DNA from: Pollenia angustigena
Taxonomy: Eukaryota; Arthropoda; Insecta; Diptera; Polleniidae
NCBI GenBank assembly: GCA_930367215.1
Contig: OV884059.1
Span: forward strand, 99,560,993-99,624,992
Direction of reading: 5' to 3'
DNA: 64,000 nucleotides
Of this stretch, positions 1-11,803 are shown piece by piece. Each line of letters begins with the position of its first letter. The stretch's first letter is position 1. The notes under the pieces are model-generated. The model was not told where the DNA came from. It saw nothing but the letters and a program-made list of their open reading frames with translations, and searched no databases. The translations under genes were made by a program, and so were the position numbers.

Positions 1-1
1 T

Positions 2-187
2 TATGTTTTGCTCATAAAAAACCTAAATTCTGGTTTAATGCGTTCTCACGAAAACGATGTTTTGCAGTCAACTGAAAATATTAATACTGCTACTAAAAAT
101 ATTGATATTGCAAAAGAAGATATTGATGCAATTGAAATGCACCAGCCAGAAAAGCAAAGCGACAAAATTCTTAATATGAAAGTTTAA
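2..187 (+). CDS. Possible 3'-terminal exon of an unrecognised gene (partial)
   Basis: An open frame enters from the window edge and runs 61 codons to a TAA at 185-187. It is not in a repeat that I recognise elsewhere in the window. The peptide is hydrophilic after a short apolar start (YVLLIKNLNSG) and ends in a charged, Asn/Asp/Glu-rich tail (ending DKILNMKV). It looks like the cytoplasmic tail of a longer protein, but I cannot name the family. A possible poly(A) signal AATAAA lies at 370-375, about 180 bases after the stop, which would suit a short 3' UTR. It could also be a chance open frame, since 61 stop-free codons in AT-rich DNA is only modestly unlikely. Confidence 0.4.
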   Translation, partial: YVLLIKNLNSGLMRSHENDVLQSTENINTATKNIDIAKEDIDAIEMHQPEKQSDKILNMKV

Positions 188-1125
188 GCATTATTTTATT
201 TAAACTTTCCTGGAAGTGGAAGTGTTTGTGCTTATTTACTACAATGACGTTCTTGCGCAGAAAAATAACGTTTTTAAAATTTAAATGCGCTTTCTTGTTG
301 TCTTTGTTTCAAGTAGTGCGTGTATTCAATTAATTTTTTTATTTTATATTATTTTTTTTATAACAGCTAAATAAATTTCTCTTTTTAAGCGTTTATATTT
401 TCTGCGATGGGAAAATTCAGGGCTCTGCGTTTTCTCTTTTATTTCGTAGGTGTACAAAGCAATGTGTTTTATTTTTACGGTGAAAAATAATTTTTTTAGA
501 TGGATTTTTGGTTTTTAACTCACAAAATATAAATTTTATAAAGGAACTTTTTTGATATCACTTGCAACTGTTCCGGTCCCTGTATTATATAAAGATAAAC
601 ATATGTATGTATATAAAATTAAAAGTAAAAACTTAACATTAAATATTTCATTTAATTCATCACACATAGAGATCACAGTAAATTATTTAATAACATGCTG
701 CAAATATTAGTTATACATTTCATAAGAATAACTTTTATTTCCATTAACGTTATCTTTAAAAATAAAACAGGTATCTAAAATGGTTTCAAATCGAATTTAA
801 TATAATTTGTTTAATAAACTTTTTATACACTTTTTTATCCTTTGTTGCATTCGAATAAGTTATACACGTGTTGCTTTAAAAAGGGAGTACAAGTCATAAC
901 ATTGTTTTATTAGAATAAATGTTTGCTAATCAATATGTAATTAAATGTTTCTTTCTATCATTCGAATAAAATTTAATAACAATGGTTTTTGAAGAAAAAT
1001 CTGCAAGACTGGTTTGCACTGCAAATTACAGATAAGTCTGCACACTAGGCAATGCTGGACATATGGTCATTGCTAGAGCTACCAGTAAAAAAAATTGTTA
1101 CAAAATTGCAGCTCCTTGCGGGAAA
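188..1125. other. AT-rich spacer, no gene seen
   Basis: It holds a candidate AATAAA at 370-375 for the preceding frame and otherwise AT-rich sequence. No convincing open frame, RNA gene or repeat ends were seen. Confidence 0.5.
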
Positions 1126-1460
1126 TTTGTGTCAATTGGTCCAACAGACTGGTCCTGGGATTTGTGAAAATAAAACCAGTACAAAAAGAAAGAACACATG
1201 TCCAGTGAAAGGAGATCCAATCATTTGACTGGTTCCTAATGAAAAAAGGTAGTAAAAGTAATGAATTACAGTACAGTCTTCACTGGCGATGTGTCATATT
1301 TTTTTGGGACTAATTCTAGGACTTGTTTTATTAAAATAATACTACATTGTATTGAGATACATAATACTATATTGTAGTAACTGGCACTAAACCCGTTCAT
1401 TGAGAATAGTGATAGATCTTATTTATATAAAGTGTTAGAAGTAATGGGCGATTTTTTAAG
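1126..1460 (+). repeat. Partial copy of a dispersed TTAA-element interior
   Basis: This stretch matches two other places in the window (23262-23620 and 54355-54740). Shared phrases include GGGAAATTTGTGTCAATTG, CCAGTGAAAGGAGA and CCGTTCATTGAGAATAG (the last shared with the 54-kb copy). In those copies it lies inside a piggyBac-like TTAA element. Here neither terminus is present, so it is a decayed fragment. Confidence 0.65.
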
Positions 1461-1692
1461 AGCTCTAGGAAAGTTAAAAAAAACATAAAACTCAGAAAAA
1501 TTCATGAAATCTTTATTTGAATCGATAGTACGGTCCATATTATTTAATGTTTGAAGATTATTTCATGCATATGTTTACCGTGACTGCGCCTCAAATGGTC
1601 CATCCGCATAGTCCAATTTCGGCATACTCTTTCCAACATTTCAGCCGGTATATCATGAATAAATGCTTCAATGTTGTCTTCCAATGCGTCTT

Positions 1693-2626
1693 CACTGAAA
1701 GAATTTTCTTCGCAATACTAACGAATTTTGACATTAATCCCATGAAAAATTGCATTATAAAGGAACCTATGCAGCGCTTCGTTGGATCAATGAAACCTGT
1801 TTCATTAAAAGGACTTAATGAAACATTACATTAGATCCATGAATATTATTCATTGGATGAATACTTTCAATAAAGTAAAATTTAATTTTTTTTTTTTTTT
1901 TTTTTATTTATTATTTTTGTTTCTTTTTTCTTATTTTATTTTACCTTATTTTATTTTTTATTTTTTTTCTGTCTCTGGTGGGATTCGAACATGTAACCTC
2001 GGTGCTGATAGACTAGCTCACTACCAGCTAGTCTACCGGGGCAGTGTAGTTTTTGCATAAAAAAACTATGTTTTTTTCTCAATTAAGACCGTAAATATGA
2101 GATTAAATTGTCCATAATAACAATAACAACGTTGATTGAAAGTGGATTGAAAGTTTTTGTTTCATTACTATAATGACATTTTTATTGTCATAATGAAAAT
2201 TTAAATTTATGAAGGCAATTATTGAAATATGTTGCTTTTATAAAAAAATTTTTTGATTTCATAAATTTAATGGCATACATGTAACATTAGATGTATGAAG
2301 TTATTAAATCTTACATTTTTTAAATAACAATTAAACATTTTTTTAAGGAAACTATAATTTTGTATTAATTTATGAATATAGTTATGTTTGTATATTGTTT
2401 TTTTAAGTTCCGAATTAAATTTTTTTGTTTAACTTGGACAAACTTAAGTTTTCATATATCCAATGAAAATTTTTAACGTAATTACGAAATCTAATGAAGC
2501 TATTTTAACGAAAAAACTTCATCAAACCTATGAAATTCCATTTAGACAATGAAAATTTTCATTTACCAAGGAAAACTTTTTTATGAAAATGATTCATTAA
2601 ATATATGAAGCATTTTTCTTTCAGTG
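1693..2626. mobile_element. Putative TIR element with CACTGAAAGAA ends
   Basis: CACTGAAAGAA at 1693-1703 is mirrored by TTCTTTCAGTG at 2616-2626. The interior is AT-rich with many short ATGAA/ATTCAT repeats in both orientations, typical of a MITE interior. No target duplication is clear and no transposase is present. A SINE lies inside it. The pairing rests on only 11 bases, so the boundaries are tentative. Confidence 0.4.
1874..2046 (-). repeat. tRNA-derived SINE
   Basis: Read on the minus strand, about 74 bases (2044 to 1971) look like a tRNA promoter region. An A-box-like TAGCTGGTAGTG is followed about 35 bases later by a B-box-like TGTTCGAATCC. The acceptor-stem halves do not pair, so this is not a functional tRNA. 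A long A-rich tail (AAATAAAA repeats, then a pure A run, read on the minus strand) follows to about 1874, as expected of a tRNA-headed SINE. No second copy was seen in this window. Confidence 0.6.
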
Positions 2627-3644
2627 TATTGAAGCGGGCATGTGTGCATAGATATGAGCTTTAACATTGATAGTCTTATATGCGAATTTCTTTAAAACAT
2701 ACATATAATAAAAGTTAAAATAAAAACAATAATTTGCCGACTCTATTTCTGTGATAAACCGATTATTTACCAACAGCTAAAATTAGGAGTTTTTTGTCAG
2801 TTGTGTTCGAAAAATTCCTTCTCGTGATTCTCATGCAATCAAGTAACTCAAAATAGGAAGTTCCTCGTCCTTTTCGTTTTTTTTAATTCGACTAAAGCAT
2901 AAATTTTATGATAAAAAGTAAAAAAGAAAATAATTCTTAGTATCTCATTCATCCCAATCTTAATTAGTTTTATTCATTTAATGTATTTTTTCATCAATGA
3001 AAAGAAGAATAAAGTCTTTTTTATTTTCTGCAAACTACTTCCCTATACGGAAAGGCTCCCATACATTTCCTGCATCCAAAATTATCAAATTTTGGAGAAA
3101 AAACATTGTTGAATCCTATAAATCTACAATAACGTCGAGGGCTGGAAAAAATCTAAAAGTCTTTCGAATGTTTGGTGGGAGTTGAACTGCTTGGTAAAAA
3201 ACGGGAACTATTATCGTCTTGTCACATTTTCTCCCTATGGAATTTGCTGGAGGATGATTAATTTCATTGGAATCAATGGAAACTTGGAAGTAACAAAACT
3301 TTTCAGTTAATTTGCGATCTCATTTTAATAACTCCTCATTAATATGGTAAAGTTGTTCGACAAAGCAAGAAGATTTAATTAGCAAAATAAAAGTTAAATT
3401 TAAAGTAAAAAAAACAAATAAAACCCAGAAAAGAAACAAATTATTCGTTAAGAAGCTAAAAAAATCAAAAATAATAAGAATTTAAAGCTCGGTATGTTGA
3501 TGTGTTTAATAGAAAAGACCAAAAAATAAAATTAAAAAAATGAAAAACCTAAAAAATATTGTATGTTCATCATTGCAGAGTGGCTCTGCGTTAATTTTGA
3601 AAAGTGAATTATGAAATAAAGAAAACAAAAATTAACATCTCGAA
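2627..3644. other. AT-rich spacer, no gene seen
   Basis: Only short, non-credible open frames occur. There is no recognised repeat end, RNA gene or coding similarity. Confidence 0.5.
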
Positions 3645-4745
3645 ATTAGTGCTGGGAAACTATCGATAATCTTAAAATATCGATAGGAAAAATGCCGATA
3701 TCGATATTATAATTATTTAAAATGCAGCTATGAAAACATGGTACTGCAGCTATAATCACAGCTTTTCTGCAATGTAGAACATTATTTTATTATCAATGTT
3801 AACCAAAGGTTACGCAAAAAGTTTGTGAAATATTGAGGGAATAAAATTATTCTAAAAATGCTTAAAAAATAAAATTAATTTTATAGAGGCACATTCGAAA
3901 AAAAATGGTTAAGCTGTTATGATACTTGCTATTTTTTGTATTTTTTCTATATTGGAGAACAGTGCAAATATATTTGCATAGGAAAACTGACTAAGTGTAA
4001 AGAGTATGATTATATCATAAAAAATCTTGAAATGTTCAACAAATATACATGTGTTATCGATAAATAATCTAAGACTGTCAAAAAAAATATACAATTTTTT
4101 AACTTATAATTGACATTTCCAGAATAATTGTTAGCACTGTTGCCAATTTTTTTAGTTTTTGATCGAAAGAAACGGTTTTTAACTTTTTTTTTGCGATTTT
4201 TAGCTTTTATGACGGTTTTTTGTGGGGAAAAAACGTGGGCAGTATTGTTTGTTTTGTTTACATTTTATCAAATTGTATTTCTTGTTCTTTCTCGCATTTG
4301 TTGTTTCATTCAGTCAATCCTAAAAAAAAAATACAAAAAATAGCAAGTATCATAACACCTTAACTATATATTATGAAAAAGGAATGATATTTTCGTTTAA
4401 ACGTTAAGTTTAGTTCTATTTATTTACTTCTTGTTGTTTTTTTAATAAAATATTATGTTTATGGTTTTCTTTTCAAACAAATCTTTATGAATTTTTTGAT
4501 ACATATGTCTGTTGCAAATAGAATCAAGTTGTTATTCGACCTTTTTTCGTTTTCTATTCAGTTATTGAAATTAATTTTATTTTATTTTATTGAAATTTTT
4601 TTTTTAGGAACAATTTTTTAAAAACTGTCATCTAAAATAATGTGCTTACTAGTGATGATATACTATCGATATTTTCTGCTATCGATATTTAACGCGAGTT
4701 CGGATTTCACTATCGATATAACTATCAACTAAATGTTTGTACTTG
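3645..4745. mobile_element. hAT-like element with clustered TATCGATA motifs
   Basis: TAGTGCTGGGAAACTATCGAT begins near 3648 and is followed by more ATCGATA motifs to about 3712. A related start, TAGTGATGATATACTATCGAT, lies near 4648 with further TATCGATA motifs up to about 4725. TAGTG ends followed by repeated subterminal ATCGATA resemble non-autonomous hAT elements, which often carry clustered transposase-binding repeats. The two ends lie in the same orientation, so this may be two partial copies rather than one element. No 8-bp target duplication could be paired. Confidence 0.35.
3913..4359. mobile_element. TTAA-flanked MITE with ~35-bp terminal inverted repeats
   Basis: The left end GCTGTTATGATACTTGC and the reverse complement of the right end GGTGTTATGATACTTGC differ at one base; the match runs on into TATTTTTTGTATTTTTT. 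TTAA flanks both sides (3909-3912 and 4360-4363). A TTAA duplication is the signature of piggyBac-type transposition, so this is a 447-bp non-autonomous piggyBac-like element. The good TIR match suggests a fairly recent insertion. Confidence 0.75.
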
Positions 4746-5135
4746 TGTAGGAAAACTTTAAATCATTTTTTATCTGGCTACAGTTCGTTGCTTTAATCAC
4801 TTTATTAAAAGTTCAAATAAGTACGATACTTAAAACGACAGTTTTTGAAAAATGTTGCTGGTGTCAGTTAAAAAATATTGGTTTCTTTGTTTAAAAGTAT
4901 GTATTTCTTTTTTATAACAATTAAAACTAATTTCAATAACTGTTTTAAAAGAACGAAATGAAGCCCAACTAAGAGCTTGATTATTTTAAAAACATACATA
5001 TGTAGCATGTATGTATGTTCAAATAGAGATTTATTGGAAAGAAAACTTTAAACATAACATTTTATTCAAAACAAAACAATAAGTAAGTAAATAGAACTAA
5101 GCTAAACGTTTCAACAAAAATAATATTCATATTAG
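4388..5135. repeat. Long imperfect inverted repeat
   Basis: The arm around 4390-4440 (AAGTTTAGTTCTATTTATTTA) is mirrored around 5080-5120 (TAAGTAAATAGAACTAAGC). An inner pair, CAGTTATTGAAATTA near 4559 and TAATTTCAATAACTG near 4929, continues the symmetry. The centre contains the second TATCGATA cluster. It is probably a foldback or MITE arm pair; the family was not recognised. Confidence 0.55.
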
Positions 5136-5139
5136 AATT

Positions 5140-7346
5140 TTTAAAGTTACAAAAAATGGTAGTTAGCAAACAATTACTGCTGAAGAAATACATACTTATT
5201 TATGTATATGGGCATCTCCGTCAAAAGGTCCACCGTGGCCGAAGATTTAAAAGTTATTAAAAGCTGATTATTTTACGATATTGTTATAGAGAAATATTTA
5301 GATGTTACTAACTTTATAAATTTACCCATAAATTTGTTCACATAGATGAACAATCAGGCTGCAAAGTTGTGAAAACGTAATTTCTTAAATGTGAGAATGT
5401 TTTATTGTGTGTTTTCTTTAATATTTATCTTTCTTAAAAGAGGTGATATTTTATAAAAATTATTCCAAAAAAATGTCTTACATGGTATGTAATCTAAGGA
5501 AGAGTTCAAAAAGAAATATGTTATGTTACGAATAAACGGTAAATTTTTATTTTATTTTGATCATTATTCAGTTAAATTATTACGGAAAAAATTTCACGTT
5601 CGAAATTTCACGTATCGACCCAGATTTTGGCTTAAAAAAAAGAAAATACTGAAGATTTTGGAATCAAACCATGCCATTTCAATGTTACATTGCAACGTAA
5701 AATTCTGAAAGTAGTTTTACTAAAAAATTGTGACAGGTTTCGCTAAATTACGCCTTTTTATACATGGCCAGAAAAACTACTTCAGTTTTTTTTACGTTCG
5801 ACCCGCTACTTCTTTTGCCATTATCTGTCACGTTCATCACTTTGGAATATTTGGAATATACTGAATTTTTTACGTTCAAAATAAAAAGGCATTAACTTTT
5901 TGAATAGAAATTGTCCAACTTATTTGGTTTTTTTGTTATTTTATAATATAACGGCACCTGAAAGCACCATTCTGACGGAGCCAAATTATGAGGCACTATG
6001 AGATGTTTTATTGCAAGTTTAGATAATGTTCTAAGTCTGTGTTCATACGACTCATGTCTTATTGACAAGATTGCTACTTTATAGGAGAGAGGTATGGGGG
6101 AAAAAGAAATGAGTACACAGATGCATGTACTGTCTTTACGTTTTGCTTTTTTATTCGTTGTTTAATTTTGTTATTGTTTTCAATATCAAAAAAGCACTTG
6201 TCGTCAACATGACATGAATCATTTGAACGCCAATTCATGTGCAAAGAAAAAAAGGAAGAATCTTGTCAATAAGACATGAGCCGTATATAACGATTCTTTG
6301 GGATAACGGGTATTGTTATGGGTACATGCTACCTAGTAGTTCGGCCGTGCTCGTCGGATGGGATGTGTTCAGTTCCCGAAATGTAGTTTTGAAAACACAA
6401 TTTTGAATCGCCAGCAGAAAATTTTAAATTTTAGTAGCTTTAAGACATAAACGATGGAGAGAAGAAAGGAAAAATGTATCGGATGAGTGTAGGGGTAGCT
6501 TAAGATCTTATTTGCTACACCGGTCTTTACCCACCCACCATGCTGTCAAAGTGAACTATTAGTTGACAGCCCAATAATAAAAAAAAAAAAACTACAAGAA
6601 TTTACCTAACCCATTCTTCCAACTTCACCTTTCGTAATAAAAGAAATTAGTAATTCATGTTATAAAACATTATAATATTTCAAAATATTTATTCTCATAT
6701 AAGAAATTATTGAAAGAATCCATGAAAATAGTAAATTACATTTAAAGTTACCATAAGATTAAAAAATTTGTTTTAAAATTGTATTTAATACAAATAGAGA
6801 TAATTAATAAAAAAAAATTTTAAATGGATTCAATTATAATATTTAGATTAAATTTTCATTCATATGTAATCTTAATTATAAAAAAATATCAAACCAATTA
6901 AAGTGTCTTGTGGGTTTAAAGTGTTTTAAATTCGTAATATGAATATCTAAAATAACCAAACAACACTTAAATGTTTAACAGCTTAGTAGCAACATTTGTT
7001 GCATCCGATTCATTGTATTATTTTAAGGGTTAAGGGCTCTCGAATGAACATCAGCCGGTTTGTTTTTAAATTTTTTGTTATTTCAGTAGGCTAGTTAACG
7101 TGTTTTTCGGGGTTTTGATTATTAATTTGTATTGAAAAATAAATTTCGTAGTGTGGGTTTGATTGGTGTGGTCAAGAACCAACCCCGAGGAGAGCTAGCA
7201 TATTAAATGGGTCCCGCCGACCACCACCTTTCTAAAACTCTCAGTGTACATTTATTGCACCGGGAAATTAAATTTCTAAAATTTCAATAGCCATATCTCA
7301 AATTACAGCCTTTAGCCAAAAGATTATTTGTAATTACAACTGGGTC
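5140..7346. other. AT-rich spacer, no gene seen
   Basis: It holds several poorly supported short frames and no clear repeat termini. A slightly more GC-rich patch at about 7020-7260 (for example GGGTCCCGCCGACCACCACC) is not assignable to anything. Confidence 0.45.
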
Positions 7347-7608
7347 GCATATCGACCCCTTTGCGCGAAACTATTGTATGTTAAAAAAAGCAAATTTTAC
7401 AGGACAGCCATTTTTCTACTTTTCTCTTCTTTCGCTTGCAATATCAAAATGAAAATATACATTCAATTTTTGGAGCAACGAAGTGGAATTCGCCTGCAAT
7501 ATTTTGTAAGGTGACGTCTCTTTGAATGTAGAACAAGACTGCATCAAAAACTCAATTTCAAAAAAATTGGCGTATACGATAATTTCGCGCAAAGGAGTCG
7601 ATATGTTT
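7347..7608. repeat. Inverted-repeat (MITE-like) unit
   Basis: CATATCGACCCCTTTGCGCGA near 7348 is mirrored by CGCGCAAAGGAGTCGATATG near 7585-7604. The imperfect arms are about 34 bp and enclose about 200 bp. No target duplication is evident. Confidence 0.5.
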
Positions 7609-8574
7609 AATCCCAAAAGTATAGCTTTCAAAGGTTTTACATTTTAAGTAGCATAAGTGAAATAACAAAATCATAATTTGTTTCAAAGCTTAACAAGCAA
7701 TTTCATAAAAAATTTTCTTCGAGCAGAAATCTACTACCAAAAAGTTGTTGTCGTCAAATTGTATGCCAATGTCAACATTTGTAAGACAATAATCCCATTT
7801 AAAGCTATTTTAACCCTTGCGTTAATATCCGGGTTCCGGGGTACGCACCAAAGAACATTTACACGAAATAAATAAAAAATATTTTACGAGTGGGTATAAA
7901 ATAGTATAAAATGTAAAAAAGGTTATTTATAAATAAAAAAATGTGAAATATTCTTTTATTATTAAAATTAGTTCAAACTTACATGGCAAAGTAATGAGTT
8001 AAAAAGCTGATATATTTAACTACTCTTCAATTAAACATTTTCATTTTAACACGGTGATGTTATTGGAAGCAAATACTTACCGTCCTCGCTTACGAATAGG
8101 AAGTTGAAAAAGTCATAACCACATTCGCTTACAAATAGGGATTAAATACGTCATGACTTCGTTCGGTTACAAATTGTCAAACAAATTGAGTTTCTAATTT
8201 AATTTACTTTCTATTGCAAAATTTTCCTACCCTCCATTAAGGATGTACTCAATAAGCCAGAGAACGATACGATTGCAAAACGAGATATTTTCATGAAAAA
8301 AACGATATAAGGCATTTTCATTAACTGTGGAAGGTATAACGGCAAATTTTCCAGGAGAGTCGAAAAATCAATTCAGATCAATCTATGGACTAAGTACTGA
8401 GTTTTTTGAAATTGGTCAATACGATAAAAAATCGGAATTAGTCCATAGTTTTTCAGAAATTTTTAGTATGGCATCAGCGTGTCAAGGTCATACATATCTT
8501 ATCTTATCAAATATTTTTCCCAAAAACTATTTTCCTCAAATTGTATGCCAATATTAACATTTGTAAGCCAATAA
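7609..8574. other. Spacer with a short direct repeat
   Basis: The phrase TCAAATTGTATGCCAAT, then ACATTTGTAAGNCAATAA, occurs at about 7755-7791 and again at about 8536-8572, about 780 bp apart in the same orientation. No coding sequence is supported. Confidence 0.4.
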
Positions 8575-8819
8575 CAAAATTGGCATATTATTTAACAGTA
8601 CTCTTACATGGAATGACCAAATAAATATAGCTTCTGGAAGAACATATGCTCTTTTGCGAACGCTATGGAGAACACAAAAATTTATTCCTATAAGAATTCG
8701 TTTAATTCTTGCAAAAACATATTTCATTCCTACTTTGTTATACGGATGTGAAATTTTTGGAAGTAGTGATTCAAGAAGCTTACGGAAATTGGAACTAAGT
8801 TATAATGCAGTGATTAGAT

Positions 8820-8827
8820 ATGTGTAT
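8820..8827. repeat. Left target-site duplication ATGTGTAT
   Basis: It is identical to 11796-11803 and marks insertion of the foldback element into the LINE. Confidence 0.8.
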
Positions 8828-11795
8828 TAGACTGGTCGCAATTTTTTTTTTTTTTAAATTTAAATGTTTGCGCTGCTTTAAATATGAGGTTTGGTGTAAG
8901 AAATCAAGTCCTAATTTTTCAGCTCAATGCGACGGTGCCTAGTCGTGCCAAGTGGGGCCCAAAGTTCCCCATATGATAAAAAAAAACATCTTTTCTATCA
9001 GATCTTTATAGTAATACTAGTTGAAAAGCCGAAAATCAAAAATATGACTACGCTACGATCTTCGGCAGAGAAAGTACTTCAAGTGTGCCAAATTTCAGCT
9101 TCCTGTGTCATCAGAAAGTTGCGGAAAGAATAGGACATACATGCAAACATCCTGACGTACTAAGAAATTATATATTGTATAGATAGATTAAAGTATTTGC
9201 AGTTTAATATTTTAGTATGATACGAACGAAAGATTTTTAACTAATTTTAACTAATTCGGGGTCGCTGAATCCAGTGGTGCTAGCCGTTTTTTTAGGTTAG
9301 CTTTAGTTTTCGAGATATACCGCTATTTCGAAAATTAAGGATGTTGCACAACATATGTTCGCACAACTCAAAAACGCTTTAGCTTATTGAAAAACTAAAA
9401 AAAACCGAAATTCGGCAATAAAATTTACTTTAAGAAAGTTAAAACTTTTTTCTTCATATTGGCTTTGGTTTTCGAGATACACCGTTATTTCGAAAATTAG
9501 GGACGTTGCACAACATACCCAATAAAAAATGGAGCTTCCAACGAAGCAGGTTTGTAAGGGAGAAACATAAGGGTTTCGCTTACCATTGCGCTTACGGAAG
9601 ACATGAATTTTATATGGCGAGTTCCCACTTTGAAGCAATACATTTGTGACACATAAAGCGCATTATTCAGCGCACATAAACATTGTTGGATGCAACGATC
9701 ATCTTTACACACTGAATGTTTTGATACAGTTATTTTTTAGTATTCTCCCTTACAAACCTGCTTCGTAGTAAGGGAATGCCGTAGCACTTGAAATTTTATT
9801 TTTTTTTTTATAAAAGTTGTTGAGAGTTCTTTCACTTACTTTACTGCATTTCTGTATGTCTTATTGCGTAGCGCATAATTGTGCGCTTATTTTTTAAATG
9901 TACCTTTAGTGCTTCGCAAAATGATAAAATTTTTTATTGGGTATATTCGCGTAACTCAAAAACGCTTTAGTTTATTGAAAAACAAAAAAAACCGAAATTC
10001 CGCAATAAAATTAACATTAAGAAAGTTAAAACTTTTTTGTTCATATTGGCTTTGGTTTTCGAGATATACCGTTATTTCGAAAATTAAGGAGGTTGCACAA
10101 CATATGTTCGCGTAACTCAAAAACGCTTTAGCTTATTGAAAAACAAAAAAAAAACCGAAATTCCGCAATAAAATTTACTTTAAGAAAGGTAAAACGTTTT
10201 TCTTATATGCGCAGTCGTTTTAGAAACATAATTTTTTTTTCTGGAAAAAAAAATAATTTTTTTATTAAAATTTCGGAATTTTTGTTTTTAAAAATTCATA
10301 AAAAATTTAAAAATGGAGCTATGCTTCTAATTTTATAGAGTCATATAAAAAACAATATTGCAAATAAAACAAGCTATAAATGATTAACATCTGTTCACAA
10401 CTTTTATGTATTCACAAAGACGAAAAATTTTAATTAATTTAAGAATTTTATTAAACCTCCATATTTGTATAATTGAAATTCTTATATTTGGCCCGTGTAG
10501 TGCCTAGGATGCCTCAAGAAGGGTCAAATGTATGACCAACTCCACTTTATTTTTCATCTCCATCATTTATTTCTAAAATACCTACCTGCTATCTCCATTC
10601 ATTAAGGGGCTCCCATTCAAAATTCTAACTACAGACTAGAAATATATTGAAGAAAAAGCTCCATAACTGCCAAGGAGTCAGACGTAGGGGAATAGAATGT
10701 ATGACCGATGTATGCCCTTTACCTTAACTTTTTAGGGGGGCTGTCACACAAATTCATTTAAAATTGGAAAATGCAGCTATGCTTCTACAATAATTTTTTT
10801 AATGAAAATTTCGAAATTTCAAAAAAAAGTTTAAATTTATTTAATTGATTTTATTAAGTTGAAAAATTTAAAAGAGAAGATTTGTTGTGGGACGGATATA
10901 AATGACGATAGTGCTCAACAACTTGGAGTAGGTACTGCTTATCTGTCTCATTTTGAATACATAAAATCAAAAGTTGTGAACAGATTTTAATCATTTATAG
11001 CTTGTTTTGTTTGCAATATTGTTTTTTATATGACTCTATAAAATTAGAAGCATAGCTCCATTTTTCAATTTTTTATGAATTTTTAAAAACAAAAATTCCG
11101 AAATTTTAATAAAAAAATTATTTTTTTTTTCCAGAAAAAAAAATTATGTTTCTAAAACGACTGCGCATATATGAAAATTGTTTTAGCTTTCTTAAAGTAA
11201 ATTTTATTGCGGAATTTCGGTTTTTTTTTGTTTTTCAATAAACTAAAGCGTTTTTGAGTTACGCGAATATATGTTGTGCAACATCCTTAATTTTCGAAAT
11301 AACGGTATATCTCGAAAACTAAAGCTAACCTAAAAAAACGGCTAGCACCACTGGATTCAGCGACCCCGAATTAGTTAAAATTAGTTAAAAATCTTTCGTT
11401 CGTATCATACTAAAATATTAAACTGCAAATACTTTAATCTATCTATACAATATATAATTTCTTAGTACGTCAGGATGTTTGCATGTATGTCCTATTCTTT
11501 CCGCAACTTTCTGATGACACAGGAAGCTGAAATTTGGCACACTTGAAGTACTTTCTCTGCCGAAGATCGTAGCGTAGTCATATTTTTGATCAACTAGTAT
11601 TACTATAAAGATCTGATAGAAAAGATGTTTTTTTTATCATATGGGGAACTTTGGGCCCCACTTGGCACGACTAGGCACCGTCGGATTGAGCTGAAAAATT
11701 AGGACTTGATTTCTTACACCAATCCTCATATTTAAAGCAGCGCAAACATTTAAATTAAAAAAAAAAAAAATCCCATACAAGATGCGACCAGTCTA
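8828..11795. mobile_element. Foldback element, ~3 kb, 8-bp target duplication
   Basis: The ends TAGACTGGTCGCA and TGCGACCAGTCTA are perfect inverted repeats. Symmetry continues inward for roughly 600 bp (8828-9400 against 11220-11795) with few differences, and a second inverted segment (about 10210-10460 against 10960-11170) extends it. ATGTGTAT flanks both sides. Within the arms a unit containing AAAAACGCTTTAGCTTATTG recurs near 9372, 9960 and 10120, so the left arm is internally repeated. No transposase frame is present; short open frames inside are not credible genes. The 8-bp duplication is shared with hAT, P and some foldback elements, so the mobilising family is uncertain. Confidence 0.85.
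9518..9941. mobile_element. TA-flanked MITE nested in the foldback element
   Basis: The ends CCCAATAAAAAAT and ATTTTTTATTGGG are inverted. Removing the element plus one TA restores CAACATATATTCGCG, which matches the opposite foldback arm (11265-11280). An internal inverted pair (CAGGTTTGTAAGGGAG near 9547 and CTCCCTTACAAACCTG near 9746) adds hairpin structure. TA duplication suggests a Tc1/mariner-type mobiliser. Confidence 0.75.
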
Positions 11796-11803
11796 ATGTG
11801 TAT
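11796..11803. repeat. Right target-site duplication ATGTGTAT
   Basis: It matches 8820-8827. Confidence 0.8.

Noticed and set aside
1971..2044. Possible tRNA gene on the minus strand (A- and B-box-like blocks)
   Set aside because: The acceptor stem halves do not pair and a long A-rich tail follows, so it was called a tRNA-derived SINE.
5217..5240. GC-richer GTCCACCGTGGCCGAAG near 5229 as a promoter or insulator site
   Set aside because: A single short motif without context; no support.
9384..10115. Short frames inside the foldback element
   Set aside because: They come from inverted-repeat and MITE sequence and have no coding character.
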